Program-made: the position numbers and the translations under genes
Origin: an uncultured Lachnospiraceae bacterium
Lineage (GTDB): Bacteria > Bacillota > Clostridia > Lachnospirales > Lachnospiraceae
Direction of reading: 5' to 3'
NCBI GenBank assembly: GCA_945868435.1
Contig: CAMBLG010000003.1
Coordinates: forward strand, 124,001-188,000
DNA: 64,000 nucleotides
Shown: piece after piece, positions 10,324 through 18,843 of the stretch
Position numbering within the stretch: position 1 is the first letter of the stretch
How the letters are laid out: the number at the start of each line of letters is the position of its first letter
The notes under the pieces: generated by a model
What the model saw: the letters and a program-made list of their open reading frames with translations, nothing else
Databases searched by the model: none
What the model was told of the DNA's origin: nothing

Positions 10324-11168
10324 GACCTCTCCTCTTTCCTGTCTTGTTCTGCTCCCATATAGCCCCGGATTGCTTCCGCGAGTACCGCTGCACTGCTTTT
10401 GGTTGTGTAGATTCCGGGAAGTCCCAACGCCGGTATTACCTGAATTCCGCATCCCTCAGCCGCTGCAAGATCCGCGCCGCCCGGGCGGGACGCAATGTCA
10501 ATAATAACCGTATCCGGATGCATTTCCCGAATCATTGGTTCTTTGAGCACAGTTGCAGGAACTGTGTTTACAATGGTTCTTGCGCCGTATACCTCCTCCG
10601 GTCCATAGGAGAAGTCTACCGCCACATGCCCCTCTGCCTTTGCCCTCTTCCGTACCTCTGCACCTCTCGCCAGCACAGTCACCTTAGCCCCCATTGCCTT
10701 CAGCAGATTGGCGATCTCCCGTCCGCAGCGGCCGTAGCCGGTCACAATGATCTTCTGGTTTAAGATCGAGTAATCACTGTACTTTAAAATTTCCGCAACC
10801 GTGGCTTCCGCTGTGATACGCGCATTTTTCAATGCCACATTCTCCAGCTTCATGAGGTCTACACAGGCAATTCCCGATTGCTCCAGGAACGTCTTCCATG
10901 CATCCGTAAATGCACCGCCGAAAACTGTGGTTTTCCCCGCGTCTTGTTTTATTAATTCTTCTTTTAACAGCTTTACAATCTTTGTGTGCTTATCAATTTT
11001 AGCAACCGGCGTCGGAAGGACAATCCAGTCACAGGTATTCAGCAGATCTGCCGCCTCCGCCTCATCGTATTTCAACTTCCAGTCCATGGTCTGCACTGTT
11101 CCCCTCAGGTAATCCGCGATATAGCGCTGTCTCGTATCCGTGACAAAAATAGCAATATTTCCGGCCAT
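10299..11168 (-). CDS. dpaA: Dipicolinate synthase subunit A
   Basis: The NAD(P)-binding subunit of dipicolinate synthase, acting in the mother cell during late sporulation. It has 289 residues, usual for the family. A Rossmann glycine motif GYGRCGREIANLL lies near residue 145-157, after an N-terminal DpaA-specific domain. It is followed by overlapping dpaB. Upstream lies aspartokinase, first enzyme of the pathway that feeds dipicolinate. The ribosome site GGAAGGGAG lies inside the 3' arm of the aspartokinase terminator, and a sigma-K-like promoter overlaps the same hairpin, so expression probably depends on sporulation. Confidence 0.93.
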   Translation of the reverse strand: MAGNIAIFVTDTRQRYIADYLRGTVQTMDWKLKYDEAEAADLLNTCDWIVLPTPVAKIDKHTKIVKLLKEELIKQDAGKTTVFGGAFTDAWKTFLEQSGIACVDLMKLENVALKNARITAEATVAEILKYSDYSILNQKIIVTGYGRCGREIANLLKAMGAKVTVLARGAEVRKRAKAEGHVAVDFSYGPEEVYGARTIVNTVPATVLKEPMIREMHPDTVIIDIASRPGGADLAAAEGCGIQVIPALGLPGIYTTKSSAAVLAEAIRGYMGAEQDRKEERSWIFQIVI

Positions 11169-11207
11169 AAAAAACGCTCCCTTCCATATATCATATGAAA
11201 GAAAGCG
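11169..11207 (-). terminator. Aspartokinase terminator overlapping the dpaA start region
   Basis: A 15-bp stem (11175-11189 with 11193-11207, including three G-U pairs) and a 3-nt loop are followed by six T residues that end directly at the dpaA ATG. The 3' arm contains the dpaA ribosome site. Confidence 0.75.
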
Positions 11208-11215
11208 CTATTGGT
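11189..11215 (-). promoter_or_regulatory. Sigma-K-like promoter of dpaAB
   Basis: On the minus strand AC (11214-11215), then 16 bp, then CATATGATA (11189-11197). This fits the sigma-K consensus AC-N16/17-CATANNNTA. In known spore formers dpaAB/spoVF is sigma-K controlled. Predicted transcription starts near 11182, leaving a leader of about 14 nt. Confidence 0.6.
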
Positions 11216-11246
11216 TCTATTATTAAGGAGCAATCCATGTGGGAAA

Positions 11247-12566
11247 TTAAAGTCTTGTCTCCACAAAGATATCGTAAATTGCATGAATCGCATCATCAAA
11301 GTCATCGTTGCTGACACCGATGATGATATTCAGCTCGGAAGACCCCTGATCAATCATCTTGACATTGATATTCGCGTGAGCCAGTGCAGAGAAAATTCTG
11401 CCGGCAGTTCCTCTGGTGGACTTCATGCCTCGTCCCACAACCGCGATCAGACCAAGATCTGCTTCCAGATCAATGACATCCGGGTGCGTCAGGCGGCGCA
11501 GGGAACTGATTACCTGCTGCTCTTTGCCTTCAAATTCTTCCTGATGAACGAACACTGTCATGGTATCAATTCCGGAAGGCATGTGCTCGATGGAGATTCC
11601 ATTCTCCTCAAATGCCTGTAAAGCCTTGCGGCAGAAGCCAACCTCAGCATTCATCATATCCTTATCGATGCTTACCGCTACGAAGCCCTTCTTGCCGGCA
11701 ATACCGGTAATTGTGTAATCCGGCTTCTGACAGGTACTCTCAACGATCAGAGTTCCCGCTGCTTCCGGGTCATTGGTATTGCGGATGTTAATTGGAATAC
11801 CGGCCTTGCGAACCGGGAATACCGCATCCTCATGCAGCACAGAAGCGCCCATGTAAGACAACTCGCGAAGCTCACGATATGTAATTACTTTAATCGGCTC
11901 CGGATTCTCAATAATTCTCGGGTCTGCGACCAGACAGCCGGATACATCTGTCCAGTTCTCGTACATGCTTGCATGGCAGGCTTTGGCAACAATCGAACCT
12001 GTGATATCTGATCCACCTCTGGAGAAGGTTCTCACACTTCCATCCGGATTAGAACCGTAGAAGCCCGGAACAACTGCCTTCTCGCAATGTGCCAGTTTCT
12101 TGGACAGCACCTTATCTGTCTTATCTGCATCAAAGTTGCCCTCTTTATCAAAAAAGATTACCTCAGCGGCATCAATAAACTCATATCCGAGATATTTCGC
12201 CATAATAATACCATTCAGGTATTCTCCGCGGGAAGCTGCGTAGTCTACGCCGGCCTTCTCCTTAAAATTCGCGGTAATGGTCTTAAATTCCTCATCCAAA
12301 GTCAACTTCAAGTTGAGACCATTGATAATGGAATCGTAGCGTTCCTTGATTTTCATCATCGGCACACGGAAATCCTCGTCATTTTCAGCCAGCTCGTAGC
12401 AGGCGTACAGCATATCCGTAACCTTGGTATCCTTGGAATTGCGCTTACCAGGCGCACTCGGTACTACATACTTGCGGGATTCATCCGCACGGATAATATC
12501 CCCGACTTTCGAAAACTGCTCTGCGCTTGCCAGAGAACTTCCTCCGAATTTCACAACCTTAACCAT
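11247..12566 (-). CDS. lysC: Aspartate kinase
   Basis: Phosphorylates aspartate at the entry to lysine, threonine, methionine, diaminopimelate and dipicolinate synthesis. The 439-residue protein has the kinase signature KFGGSSLA at residues 6-13, the RGGSD loop near residue 190, and tandem C-terminal ACT domains (from about residue 300) that bind feedback amino acids. It stands alone under its own promoter, ahead of dpaA. No lysine riboswitch fits in its short leader. Which end product inhibits it cannot be told from the sequence. The gene symbol is generic for monofunctional aspartokinases. Confidence 0.93.
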   Translation of the reverse strand: MVKVVKFGGSSLASAEQFSKVGDIIRADESRKYVVPSAPGKRNSKDTKVTDMLYACYELAENDEDFRVPMMKIKERYDSIINGLNLKLTLDEEFKTITANFKEKAGVDYAASRGEYLNGIIMAKYLGYEFIDAAEVIFFDKEGNFDADKTDKVLSKKLAHCEKAVVPGFYGSNPDGSVRTFSRGGSDITGSIVAKACHASMYENWTDVSGCLVADPRIIENPEPIKVITYRELRELSYMGASVLHEDAVFPVRKAGIPINIRNTNDPEAAGTLIVESTCQKPDYTITGIAGKKGFVAVSIDKDMMNAEVGFCRKALQAFEENGISIEHMPSGIDTMTVFVHQEEFEGKEQQVISSLRRLTHPDVIDLEADLGLIAVVGRGMKSTRGTAGRIFSALAHANINVKMIDQGSSELNIIIGVSNDDFDDAIHAIYDIFVETRL

Positions 12567-12601
12567 CTTTATCTGCTCCTCTATTTTTAATAACAGAGGT
12601 T

Positions 12602-12631
12602 ATTATACTTCCTTATGTCGCATTTCGTCAA
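12602..12631 (-). promoter_or_regulatory. Aspartokinase promoter
   Basis: On the minus strand, -35 TTGACG (12626-12631), 18-bp spacer, -10 TATAAT (12602-12607). A small leader hairpin CCTCT...AGAGG pairs with part of the ribosome site AGAGGAG. Confidence 0.7.
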
Positions 12632-12656
12632 TCTTTTTTACGCGAAGTACCTTATA

Positions 12657-13139
12657 TTATTCTATGTAACGAACATCATGTTCGACAGTACCGGTGTCCG
12701 CATCCAGTGTGAGGATTCCATAGGAAGGAGGGACTCCGTAAGCCGGAGAACCGATACTGCCCGGATTCAGGTAGGTGATTCCGTTATGCGTCCCATAGAA
12801 CACCCTGTGCGTATGGCCAAAGAGCGCCACATCTACACCTTTTTCCTGCGCACCGTACTGCAGATTCAGATAGCCTGCCTTGACGTTATAGGTGTGTCCA
12901 TGACAGATCAACACAGATTTCCCCTCGATCAGTAACACCCGCTCCGCAAACTCCTGCGTACAATCGCAGTTTCCCGGCACCTGCTCCATGGGAATATTGG
13001 GAAATTTTTTTTGCAACAGCGTTGCATCTGCCCAGCAGTCCCCCAGATGAATAATCAGTTCCGGCGAAATTGTCTTCACTGCATAGATCATATTATTCAG
13101 ATTTCCATGTGAATCACTCAACACCAAAACACGTTTCAT
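12657..13139 (-). CDS. YfcE/MJ0936-family metallophosphoesterase
   Basis: Predicted di-metal phosphodiesterase of about 160 residues, the usual size. Metal-binding blocks are in order: LSDSHGN (N-terminus), HLGDCWAD, PGNCDC, ICHGHTYN and LFGHTHRVF. Substrate is unknown; relatives hydrolyse model phosphodiesters such as bis-pNPP. The ATG at 13139, preceded by GGGAG, is preferred over the more upstream one. The upstream small gene ends in a terminator, so this gene likely has its own promoter in a very short gap or depends on read-through. Confidence 0.88.
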   Translation of the reverse strand: MKRVLVLSDSHGNLNNMIYAVKTISPELIIHLGDCWADATLLQKKFPNIPMEQVPGNCDCTQEFAERVLLIEGKSVLICHGHTYNVKAGYLNLQYGAQEKGVDVALFGHTHRVFYGTHNGITYLNPGSIGSPAYGVPPSYGILTLDADTGTVEHDVRYIE

Positions 13140-13164
13140 ACAAACTCCCAAAGTGAATATACGC

Positions 13165-13205
13165 AAAAAGACCTCTGCATGGCCTCATCGCCCAGCAGAA
13201 GTCTT
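13165..13205 (-). terminator. Terminator of the six-cysteine mini-gene
   Basis: The 11-bp arms (13168-13178 and 13195-13205, one G-U pair) are followed on the minus strand by five T residues. Confidence 0.75.
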
Positions 13206-13222
13206 CTACCTTTTCATATCAA

Positions 13223-13399
13223 TTATGCAAGCCTTTTCCACTGCTTGCTGCACTTATAATAAGAATAAAACATACAGTGCTCTGCCTGATCACAGCGGCT
13301 CGGTGCGTTCTCAATATTGCACTGGCAATTCACGATTGCATCCGCCTTTCCCTTACAGGTTCCTTTGATCATAACATCATCTAACACTTCGTCCGACAT
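13223..13399 (-). CDS. Six-cysteine 58-residue protein, unknown
   Basis: A short gene with a strong ribosome site (AGGAGA, seven bases before the ATG at 13399) and its own terminator. The protein starts MSDEVLDDVMIKGTCKGK. Cysteines lie at 15, 25, 27, 36, 42 and 50; the pattern C-X9-C-X-C-X8-C-X5-C-X7-C suggests metal binding or a redox fold. There is no signal peptide, so it is probably cytosolic. A -10-like TATAAT lies upstream near 13444. I do not recognise a family. Real-gene confidence comes from the ribosome site, terminator and non-random composition. Confidence 0.7.
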   Translation of the reverse strand: MSDEVLDDVMIKGTCKGKADAIVNCQCNIENAPSRCDQAEHCMFYSYYKCSKQWKRLA

Positions 13400-13545
13400 A
13401 ACTATCTCCTTATCACTATGTTTTGTTCCCGACAGAAGTAATTATACAATATGTTGTGTCCAAAGGCTATAAGGCAAATCGCACAAATAGTTTATAATCT
13501 TTTGTCCAATTTTCCACTTGACTAAAAGGGAAAAATAAGGTAGGG

Positions 13546-14649
13546 CTACTGCATCGTCACCACAAGAACTAGTGGATTGTGGTCCGAATTTTGGAACTGA
13601 AGGTCCCTCGTTTCAAGGGATTCCACAGTCAGGTTGTCCGATACGATAAAGCCATCTATCATATAGTACTGAAAATTCTCTTTATCCGCCCCCTCATAGG
13701 GCTGATCCAACGATCTGCAGGTTGGTACGGAATCGTCCGTAATGCACTGCAAATTCTCCGGAAACTCTTCGACATCGATGACTCCCGCTTCCCACAGTTC
13801 CTCACTAATCTGTGGATATAGACTCGTATCAACATTGGAAAATTCCTGATTGAAGTCCCCTCCTGCAATCACATAATTCCCGGCATCCGCCTCTATTTCC
13901 AGAAGTTCCTTCAGCATTGCGGTCTGTGCCTCCTTGCCCTCTCCGGAATCATATGCTTCCAGATGCAGATTGACCAGTACCAGTTCCTTATTACTGCCTT
14001 GAATGGGAACACGGTTCACCATCTGACAGCGCTTTAGATTTGCTACTCTAACCGGATACGAAAAGGGGCATGGAAGCGCCACTCTCTCTGCGGAATTCAT
14101 TTCATAAGAGCTCAAAGTAGATAGGCCACTCTCTACTTTACCGATGGGCGGCAACGGATACGGCACATACAAAACCTTGTAGTTATACGCACAGCTGCTC
14201 TGATATCCATCCATTCCTTCCATAATTTCTTTCCGCTGGTCGATATAGTAGGAACGTTTCGAATCCGAATCTACCTCCTGCAGAAAAACTATATCTGGGT
14301 TCACAGATTGAATTTCTTCGGAAATGCCATTCAAATTTTCTAAAACCCTGTCCTTGTTGGACGGCATTACATGCGTTCCACCATCCATAAAAAAATCTGC
14401 ATTATCTCCAAGTGCTCCAAAACCAATATTCCAGCTCATCACCGTAATTGTGTCTCCTGCCAACAGTTCCTTCGAACTGTTTCCTTGGGCGGAAAGTGAC
14501 TCACGATCTTCCGGCTTATACTCCAGCACTGTCAAAATGAGAATCAAAATGACAAAAGCGACAACCACAAGCCCGATAATACCTGCCGTCACTGCGAGAA
14601 GCCTTTTGATTACTTTTATTTTTCCTCTGTTTTTCTTTTCACTCTCCAT
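13546..14649 (-). CDS. Membrane-anchored endonuclease/exonuclease/phosphatase family protein
   Basis: An EEP-fold metal-dependent hydrolase (the DNase I, sphingomyelinase and inositol-phosphatase superfamily), 367 residues. One N-terminal membrane helix (about 13-40) places the catalytic domain outside. Catalytic blocks are visible: MSWNIGFGALGD, VFLQEVD, GGDFNQEF and NSDHNPLVL. Substrate is unknown; an extracellular phosphodiester or nucleic acid is equally possible. It sits 16 bp downstream of the MATE gene on the same strand and is probably co-transcribed with it and the PHP gene. Confidence 0.85.
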   Translation of the reverse strand: MESEKKNRGKIKVIKRLLAVTAGIIGLVVVAFVILILILTVLEYKPEDRESLSAQGNSSKELLAGDTITVMSWNIGFGALGDNADFFMDGGTHVMPSNKDRVLENLNGISEEIQSVNPDIVFLQEVDSDSKRSYYIDQRKEIMEGMDGYQSSCAYNYKVLYVPYPLPPIGKVESGLSTLSSYEMNSAERVALPCPFSYPVRVANLKRCQMVNRVPIQGSNKELVLVNLHLEAYDSGEGKEAQTAMLKELLEIEADAGNYVIAGGDFNQEFSNVDTSLYPQISEELWEAGVIDVEEFPENLQCITDDSVPTCRSLDQPYEGADKENFQYYMIDGFIVSDNLTVESLETRDLQFQNSDHNPLVLVVTMQ

Positions 14650-14665
14650 AAAAATCCCCCATACA

Positions 14666-16075
14666 TCAGGCAGATTGCTCCGGTTCCTGTTTCAATTCTC
14701 CGGTTTTCATCAGTTCCCGTCTTGAGAAATACAAAAAATAAACCATATTGATCACAATACCAAACACCGTTGCAACCGGCGCCGCAGCCCCTATGTATAC
14801 AAGAGAATCGGGCATCAGATGCGACATCACATAGGCCATTGGCAAACGCACCAGAAATGACTGCGCCATTCCCTGAAGCATAACAAAAAGCGTCTGGTTA
14901 TGCCCATTATAATATCCAATAAAAGAAAATAAAATGGAAGTCACAATTGCCTCTAAACTGAAGCCCTGCAGGTACTCTGCCGCTTTCATCTGATACGCCA
15001 CATTATCGGTAAACAGAGACGCAAGGAACTGTCCGCCGAAAAATGCCGCTGCCGTCATCACGATTCCAATGCTTCCACCAAATAGCATGCCATAACCCAT
15101 GGACTTCTCGGCTCTTCGCTCCTTGCCCGCCCCCACATTCTGCGCGATAAAGGAAGACATGGACTGCATCAGTGCCGATGGCACCAGCATGACAAGTCCC
15201 ACCAGTTTATTGGCAATTCCATAACCGGACGAAGATGCCAGACGAATGGCCTCTGTGGTTCCCATACCATTCACAAAAGACAGAAGGAACAGGAAGGAAA
15301 GCTGTGTCAAAAGCTCCTGAAACGCAATGGGAAGCCCCAGAGCCAGAAACCTCTTTACCTCGCCGGACATCACCAGATCCGATTTCTTCAATGTAAAAGG
15401 AAGCGGAATTTTCCGACACACGAGAAGAGACAGTAAGAGGCTGACCGCCTGCGCGATCACAGTCGCCAACGCTGCTCCCGCCACATCCATGCGAAATCCG
15501 GCAACAAAGAGAATGTCCAGAACGATGTTCACCGCACACGCAATGCCCACAAACAGCAGGGGAAGCTTCGAATTGCCGATGCCTCTGAAAATGCTGCTGA
15601 TCAGATTATATCCAATAATGAAAACAATTCCGCCTCCACAGATCCGTATATATGTGATAGTCTGGGATAGTGCGTCCGCAGGTGCCTGCATCCACCCTGC
15701 CAGAAATGGAGCGCCTACAAGAAGCAACAGCGTAAGAATTGCCGCGATCACCAGAAATGTCAGAATTGCACCCCCGATGACGCGCCCTAAGCGCCGTTCA
15801 TTCCCCTCTCCGATATACCGTCCCATCAATACGGTTACTCCCATTGCCAATCCGCAGAGAATAAATACGATCATATTGATCAGGCTGCTTCCGGTAGACA
15901 CGGCTGAGATACTGGTCTCTGTTCCGAACCATCCCACCACGACAATGTCTACCGCACCATACATGGTTTGGAGAATCAGGGCACCCAAAATCGGTATCAT
16001 AAATCCTACCAGCTTCTTAAAAATATTCCCGGTGGTAAAATCCATGTTATCCACACGCTGTTGTTCTGTAGCCAT
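14666..16075 (-). CDS. MATE-family multidrug or metabolite exporter
   Basis: A 469-residue polytopic membrane protein with the usual twelve-helix MATE layout. It opens MATEQQRVDNMDFTTGNIFK, followed by the family's first helix motif PILGALILQTMYGAVDIVVVG. MATE proteins export cationic drugs or metabolites in exchange for Na+ or H+; the substrate cannot be inferred. The start at 16075 has GGAGGG five bases upstream, better than the TTG at 16087. It lies between a PHP phosphatase and the EEP protein with gaps of 15-16 bp, which suggests one operon. Confidence 0.92.
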   Translation of the reverse strand: MATEQQRVDNMDFTTGNIFKKLVGFMIPILGALILQTMYGAVDIVVVGWFGTETSISAVSTGSSLINMIVFILCGLAMGVTVLMGRYIGEGNERRLGRVIGGAILTFLVIAAILTLLLLVGAPFLAGWMQAPADALSQTITYIRICGGGIVFIIGYNLISSIFRGIGNSKLPLLFVGIACAVNIVLDILFVAGFRMDVAGAALATVIAQAVSLLLSLLVCRKIPLPFTLKKSDLVMSGEVKRFLALGLPIAFQELLTQLSFLFLLSFVNGMGTTEAIRLASSSGYGIANKLVGLVMLVPSALMQSMSSFIAQNVGAGKERRAEKSMGYGMLFGGSIGIVMTAAAFFGGQFLASLFTDNVAYQMKAAEYLQGFSLEAIVTSILFSFIGYYNGHNQTLFVMLQGMAQSFLVRLPMAYVMSHLMPDSLVYIGAAAPVATVFGIVINMVYFLYFSRRELMKTGELKQEPEQSA

Positions 16076-16090
16076 ACTGCCCTCCAAGTT

Positions 16091-16861
16091 TTAGATATCA
16101 ATTCGATTAATTAAATCAAGGTTAAATTTATCAACCAACGCCATACATTTTCCGTAGCTGTCTTTGTCAGTCACGTGTTCTACGCAATGGGCATCCAGAC
16201 CAAGGATCACACGGTTGCCAAGTTCTCCCGCAATACGCCAAAAATGTTCGGACGGGTAATTGCGTCCGGTTGCCATCCCCAGCATATTGATCTCCAGCGG
16301 AATATCCATCTCTTTCATTGCTTTACAGAGTCTTGTCATCTCCCAGTCATACACGGAGTCCATTCCACAGTAATTCATTAGATCCGGGTGTGCCAGATAC
16401 AGGTAGCTTCCTGTCCGCATTCCCTCGATAACCGTATCCACGTACGCACGAATCCGGCTCTCGTCATCTGTAGGCGAGCCGGTGTAAGGTCCGGTCTGCT
16501 CGCTCTCCAGAAAATGCTGCCCCAGGATCAGGTAATCACACCCCAGTTCCCGCATCATACGCATCTGTTTCTCATAAAATTCCGGAATATATTCTGCCTC
16601 AAAGCCCACATAAATCCGAATGTCCTGCTTGTATTCTTCTCCCAGCCTGCGAATGGTCTCCACATAAGAAGGCGCCTGTGCCATCGTCATGCGGATTCCC
16701 GATACATAGCCATCGGAAAACGGACACGGTATATGATCGGAAAACCCGAATTCGCGGATTCCCATGGCAATAGCTGCCTCGATATACTCCCGCTCAGTGC
16801 CGTATGCATGCTGACACCGGACGGTATGGGCATGGTAATTTGCTGTCAAAAAGTCATTCAT
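16091..16861 (-). CDS. PHP-domain phosphatase, histidinol-phosphatase (HisK) type
   Basis: A 256-residue PHP enzyme with metal ligands in YHAHTVRCQHA near the N-terminus, SDHIPCP, EAEYIPE, HPDLMNY and GLDAHCVEH. This order is that of HisK/HisJ-type histidinol-phosphatases. No his genes lie nearby, so the true substrate may differ. The start is the ATG at 16861; the TTG at 16879 lacks support. It is first in a likely three-gene operon with the MATE and EEP genes. Confidence 0.8.
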   Translation of the reverse strand: MNDFLTANYHAHTVRCQHAYGTEREYIEAAIAMGIREFGFSDHIPCPFSDGYVSGIRMTMAQAPSYVETIRRLGEEYKQDIRIYVGFEAEYIPEFYEKQMRMMRELGCDYLILGQHFLESEQTGPYTGSPTDDESRIRAYVDTVIEGMRTGSYLYLAHPDLMNYCGMDSVYDWEMTRLCKAMKEMDIPLEINMLGMATGRNYPSEHFWRIAGELGNRVILGLDAHCVEHVTDKDSYGKCMALVDKFNLDLINRIDI

Positions 16862-17226
16862 TGTCTCATCCCTTTCCAAGCAACTATTTTAACATAATTT
16901 GTGCACATATTCAAACATGAACCGATTCGGACGGCTTGGGATGGCGGCTTTTGGATTTTGCTCCTATTTTACCCGTTTTCTGGACATATGGGCGAAATCC
17001 GCATTCTTCAGAACCCTAGCCTGATAATTGCGCCATTTCCCCCGAAAACTCATGATTCTGCTGTAATCCATACGCTTATTCCCTCTCCTGTCGACTTTTC
17101 TTCCCATTTTTTCCAAAAATGAGACCTTAAACTCATTTACTGTATTTAAAAAATATATTACTATAGAAGTGCATAGATTTACAAGCAATTGCATTACATA
17201 TTACAAACGACGAAAAGGAGAGACAC
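16862..17226. other. Divergent intergenic region
   Basis: Separates the PHP gene (minus) from the zinc-ribbon gene (plus). It contains the promoter at 17136-17164. A 76-codon minus-strand ORF here has no ribosome site and is not accepted. I see nothing else. Confidence 0.5.
17136..17164 (+). promoter_or_regulatory. Promoter of the zinc-ribbon/TPM operon
   Basis: -35 TTTACT (17136-17141), 17-bp spacer, -10 TACTAT (17159-17164), in an AT-rich context. A strong AAGGAG ribosome site precedes the downstream gene. Confidence 0.5.
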
Positions 17227-18843
17227 ATGTTTTCATGTCCAAACTGTGGCGGTAATGTCAAATTCGACATTCCCTCCCAGCAACTATCATGTGAGTATTG
17301 TCATGAACTGTTTGATCCCTACTCCTTTGAGAACAAGACGAAAGATGCCGAGGAGACGCCCTCCTACGAGAGCGACTACGAGGTAACTGTTTTCACCTGT
17401 CCTCAATGCGGTGGTGAGATCTTAAGCACAGACAATGCTGCAGCAGGCTTCTGCAGCTTTTGCGGCGCCTCCACCATTCTGTACAGCAGAATCAGCCATG
17501 AGCGCCGGCCGAATTACATCATCCCGTTCCAAAAGTCCAAGGAGGACTGTAAGCAGGCTTACAGCACGATGATGAAAAAGGCGATTTTTGCTCCGAAGGA
17601 GCTGAAGGATCCCAAGTACATTGACAGTTTCCGCGGTATCTATATGCCATACTGGGCATTCTACGTGACACAGAAGGGACCGCTTAATCTGTCCGCAAGC
17701 AAAGAATACCGGAGAGGCGATTACGTCTACACCGATCACTACAAGCTTCATGGTGATATGGATTGCTACTACAAAGGGCTTTCCTACGACGCTTCCTCCT
17801 CCTTTTCCGACAGTATCAGTGAAGCGCTTGCGCCGTATGATCTCAAGGGAATGAAGAATTTCACCCCGGCCTACTTGAGCGGTTTCTACGCGGACACCGC
17901 CGACGTTGCGCCTTCCGTTTACCAGAAGGAGGCCGAGATTACCGCCTACGATCAGACGATCGAGCAGATTCAGAAGGTTCCGCAGTTCGCCGGTTATCAC
18001 ATTGACAGCATCGGTGGCAATGTATCGCCGACCTACCTGAACACTCGCACAGAGACTGTTGACAGCACCATGTTCCCTGTATGGTTCATGTCCTACCGGA
18101 AAAATGACCGAGTTGCTTACGTCACAGTCAATGGACAGACCGGCAAGGTGGTTGCGGATCTGCCAATCGACCCGAAGAAGTACCTCCTCGGATCGCTGCT
18201 TCTGGCCGTTCCGTTGTTCTTTGTTTTTGCGCTGTTCTTTACCCTGTTGCCTTCAAAGCTTCTGACACTCTCTGCAATATTAGCGTTAGTTACAGCAATT
18301 CTCTACACCGCTGAGCTTAGCTCCATTGCCAAGAAGGACTCCTTTTCGGAGGACCGGGGCCACCTGTACAAGAATGCCCCTGACAAGCTGGCAGAAGCCA
18401 ACCGTAAGATCAAGTCCAAGGCTAAGCAGAAGTCCGGTGGAAAAAAGAGCATGATCACAATCTTTGTCCTGATCTACATTATCATGATTGCAGGCTTTAC
18501 CATCCTGCCTCTTCTGGCGGAGGTCAGCATCAATCTTCCGATTGTACTTTGGCTTGTGATACTCATTGCCATGATTGTTGTGTTCGTCATAGGCTTCAAC
18601 AAGATGGATTCGATACCCGGAAAGCAGAGTATCCTCGGCTATATAGCCGCCTGTGTTGCCATCGCCGTAGGCGGTGTGATCACGCTGCTTCATCCGGTTT
18701 CCGACTTATGGTATTACGGCGGAACGATCTTCGGTCTCATTTCCGTTGGTCTGTCCATCGGAGACATTATCCGTTACTACAACGTTCTGTCCACCCGCAG
18801 ACTTCCACAGTTTGACAAGCAGGGAGGTGATGACCGTGCGTAA
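17227..18843 (+). CDS. Double zinc-ribbon membrane protein (TFIIB-type zinc ribbon annotation)
   Basis: A 538-residue protein with two N-terminal zinc ribbons: CPNCGG...CEYCHE (residues 4-23) and CPQCGG...CSFCGAS (58-81). A long soluble domain follows with repeated aromatic motifs such as YMPYWAFYV, then at least five membrane helices near 320-370 and 410-515. Such proteins are common in Lachnospiraceae beside TPM-domain genes; their role is unknown, and membrane quality control is only a suggestion from the partner. It overlaps the downstream TPM gene by 8 bp, so translation is probably coupled. Confidence 0.8.
   Translation: MFSCPNCGGNVKFDIPSQQLSCEYCHELFDPYSFENKTKDAEETPSYESDYEVTVFTCPQCGGEILSTDNAAAGFCSFCGASTILYSRISHERRPNYIIPFQKSKEDCKQAYSTMMKKAIFAPKELKDPKYIDSFRGIYMPYWAFYVTQKGPLNLSASKEYRRGDYVYTDHYKLHGDMDCYYKGLSYDASSSFSDSISEALAPYDLKGMKNFTPAYLSGFYADTADVAPSVYQKEAEITAYDQTIEQIQKVPQFAGYHIDSIGGNVSPTYLNTRTETVDSTMFPVWFMSYRKNDRVAYVTVNGQTGKVVADLPIDPKKYLLGSLLLAVPLFFVFALFFTLLPSKLLTLSAILALVTAILYTAELSSIAKKDSFSEDRGHLYKNAPDKLAEANRKIKSKAKQKSGGKKSMITIFVLIYIIMIAGFTILPLLAEVSINLPIVLWLVILIAMIVVFVIGFNKMDSIPGKQSILGYIAACVAIAVGGVITLLHPVSDLWYYGGTIFGLISVGLSIGDIIRYYNVLSTRRLPQFDKQGGDDRA

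Noticed and set aside
10344..10763. Plus-strand ORF opposite dpaA
   Set aside because: Antisense shadow of dpaA with no ribosome site.
12567..12601. Lysine riboswitch upstream of aspartokinase
   Set aside because: The leader from the mapped promoter is only about 30 nt, far too short.
16964..17194. 76-codon minus-strand ORF between the PHP and zinc-ribbon genes
   Set aside because: No ribosome site, overlaps the promoter of the zinc-ribbon gene, and no recognisable domain.
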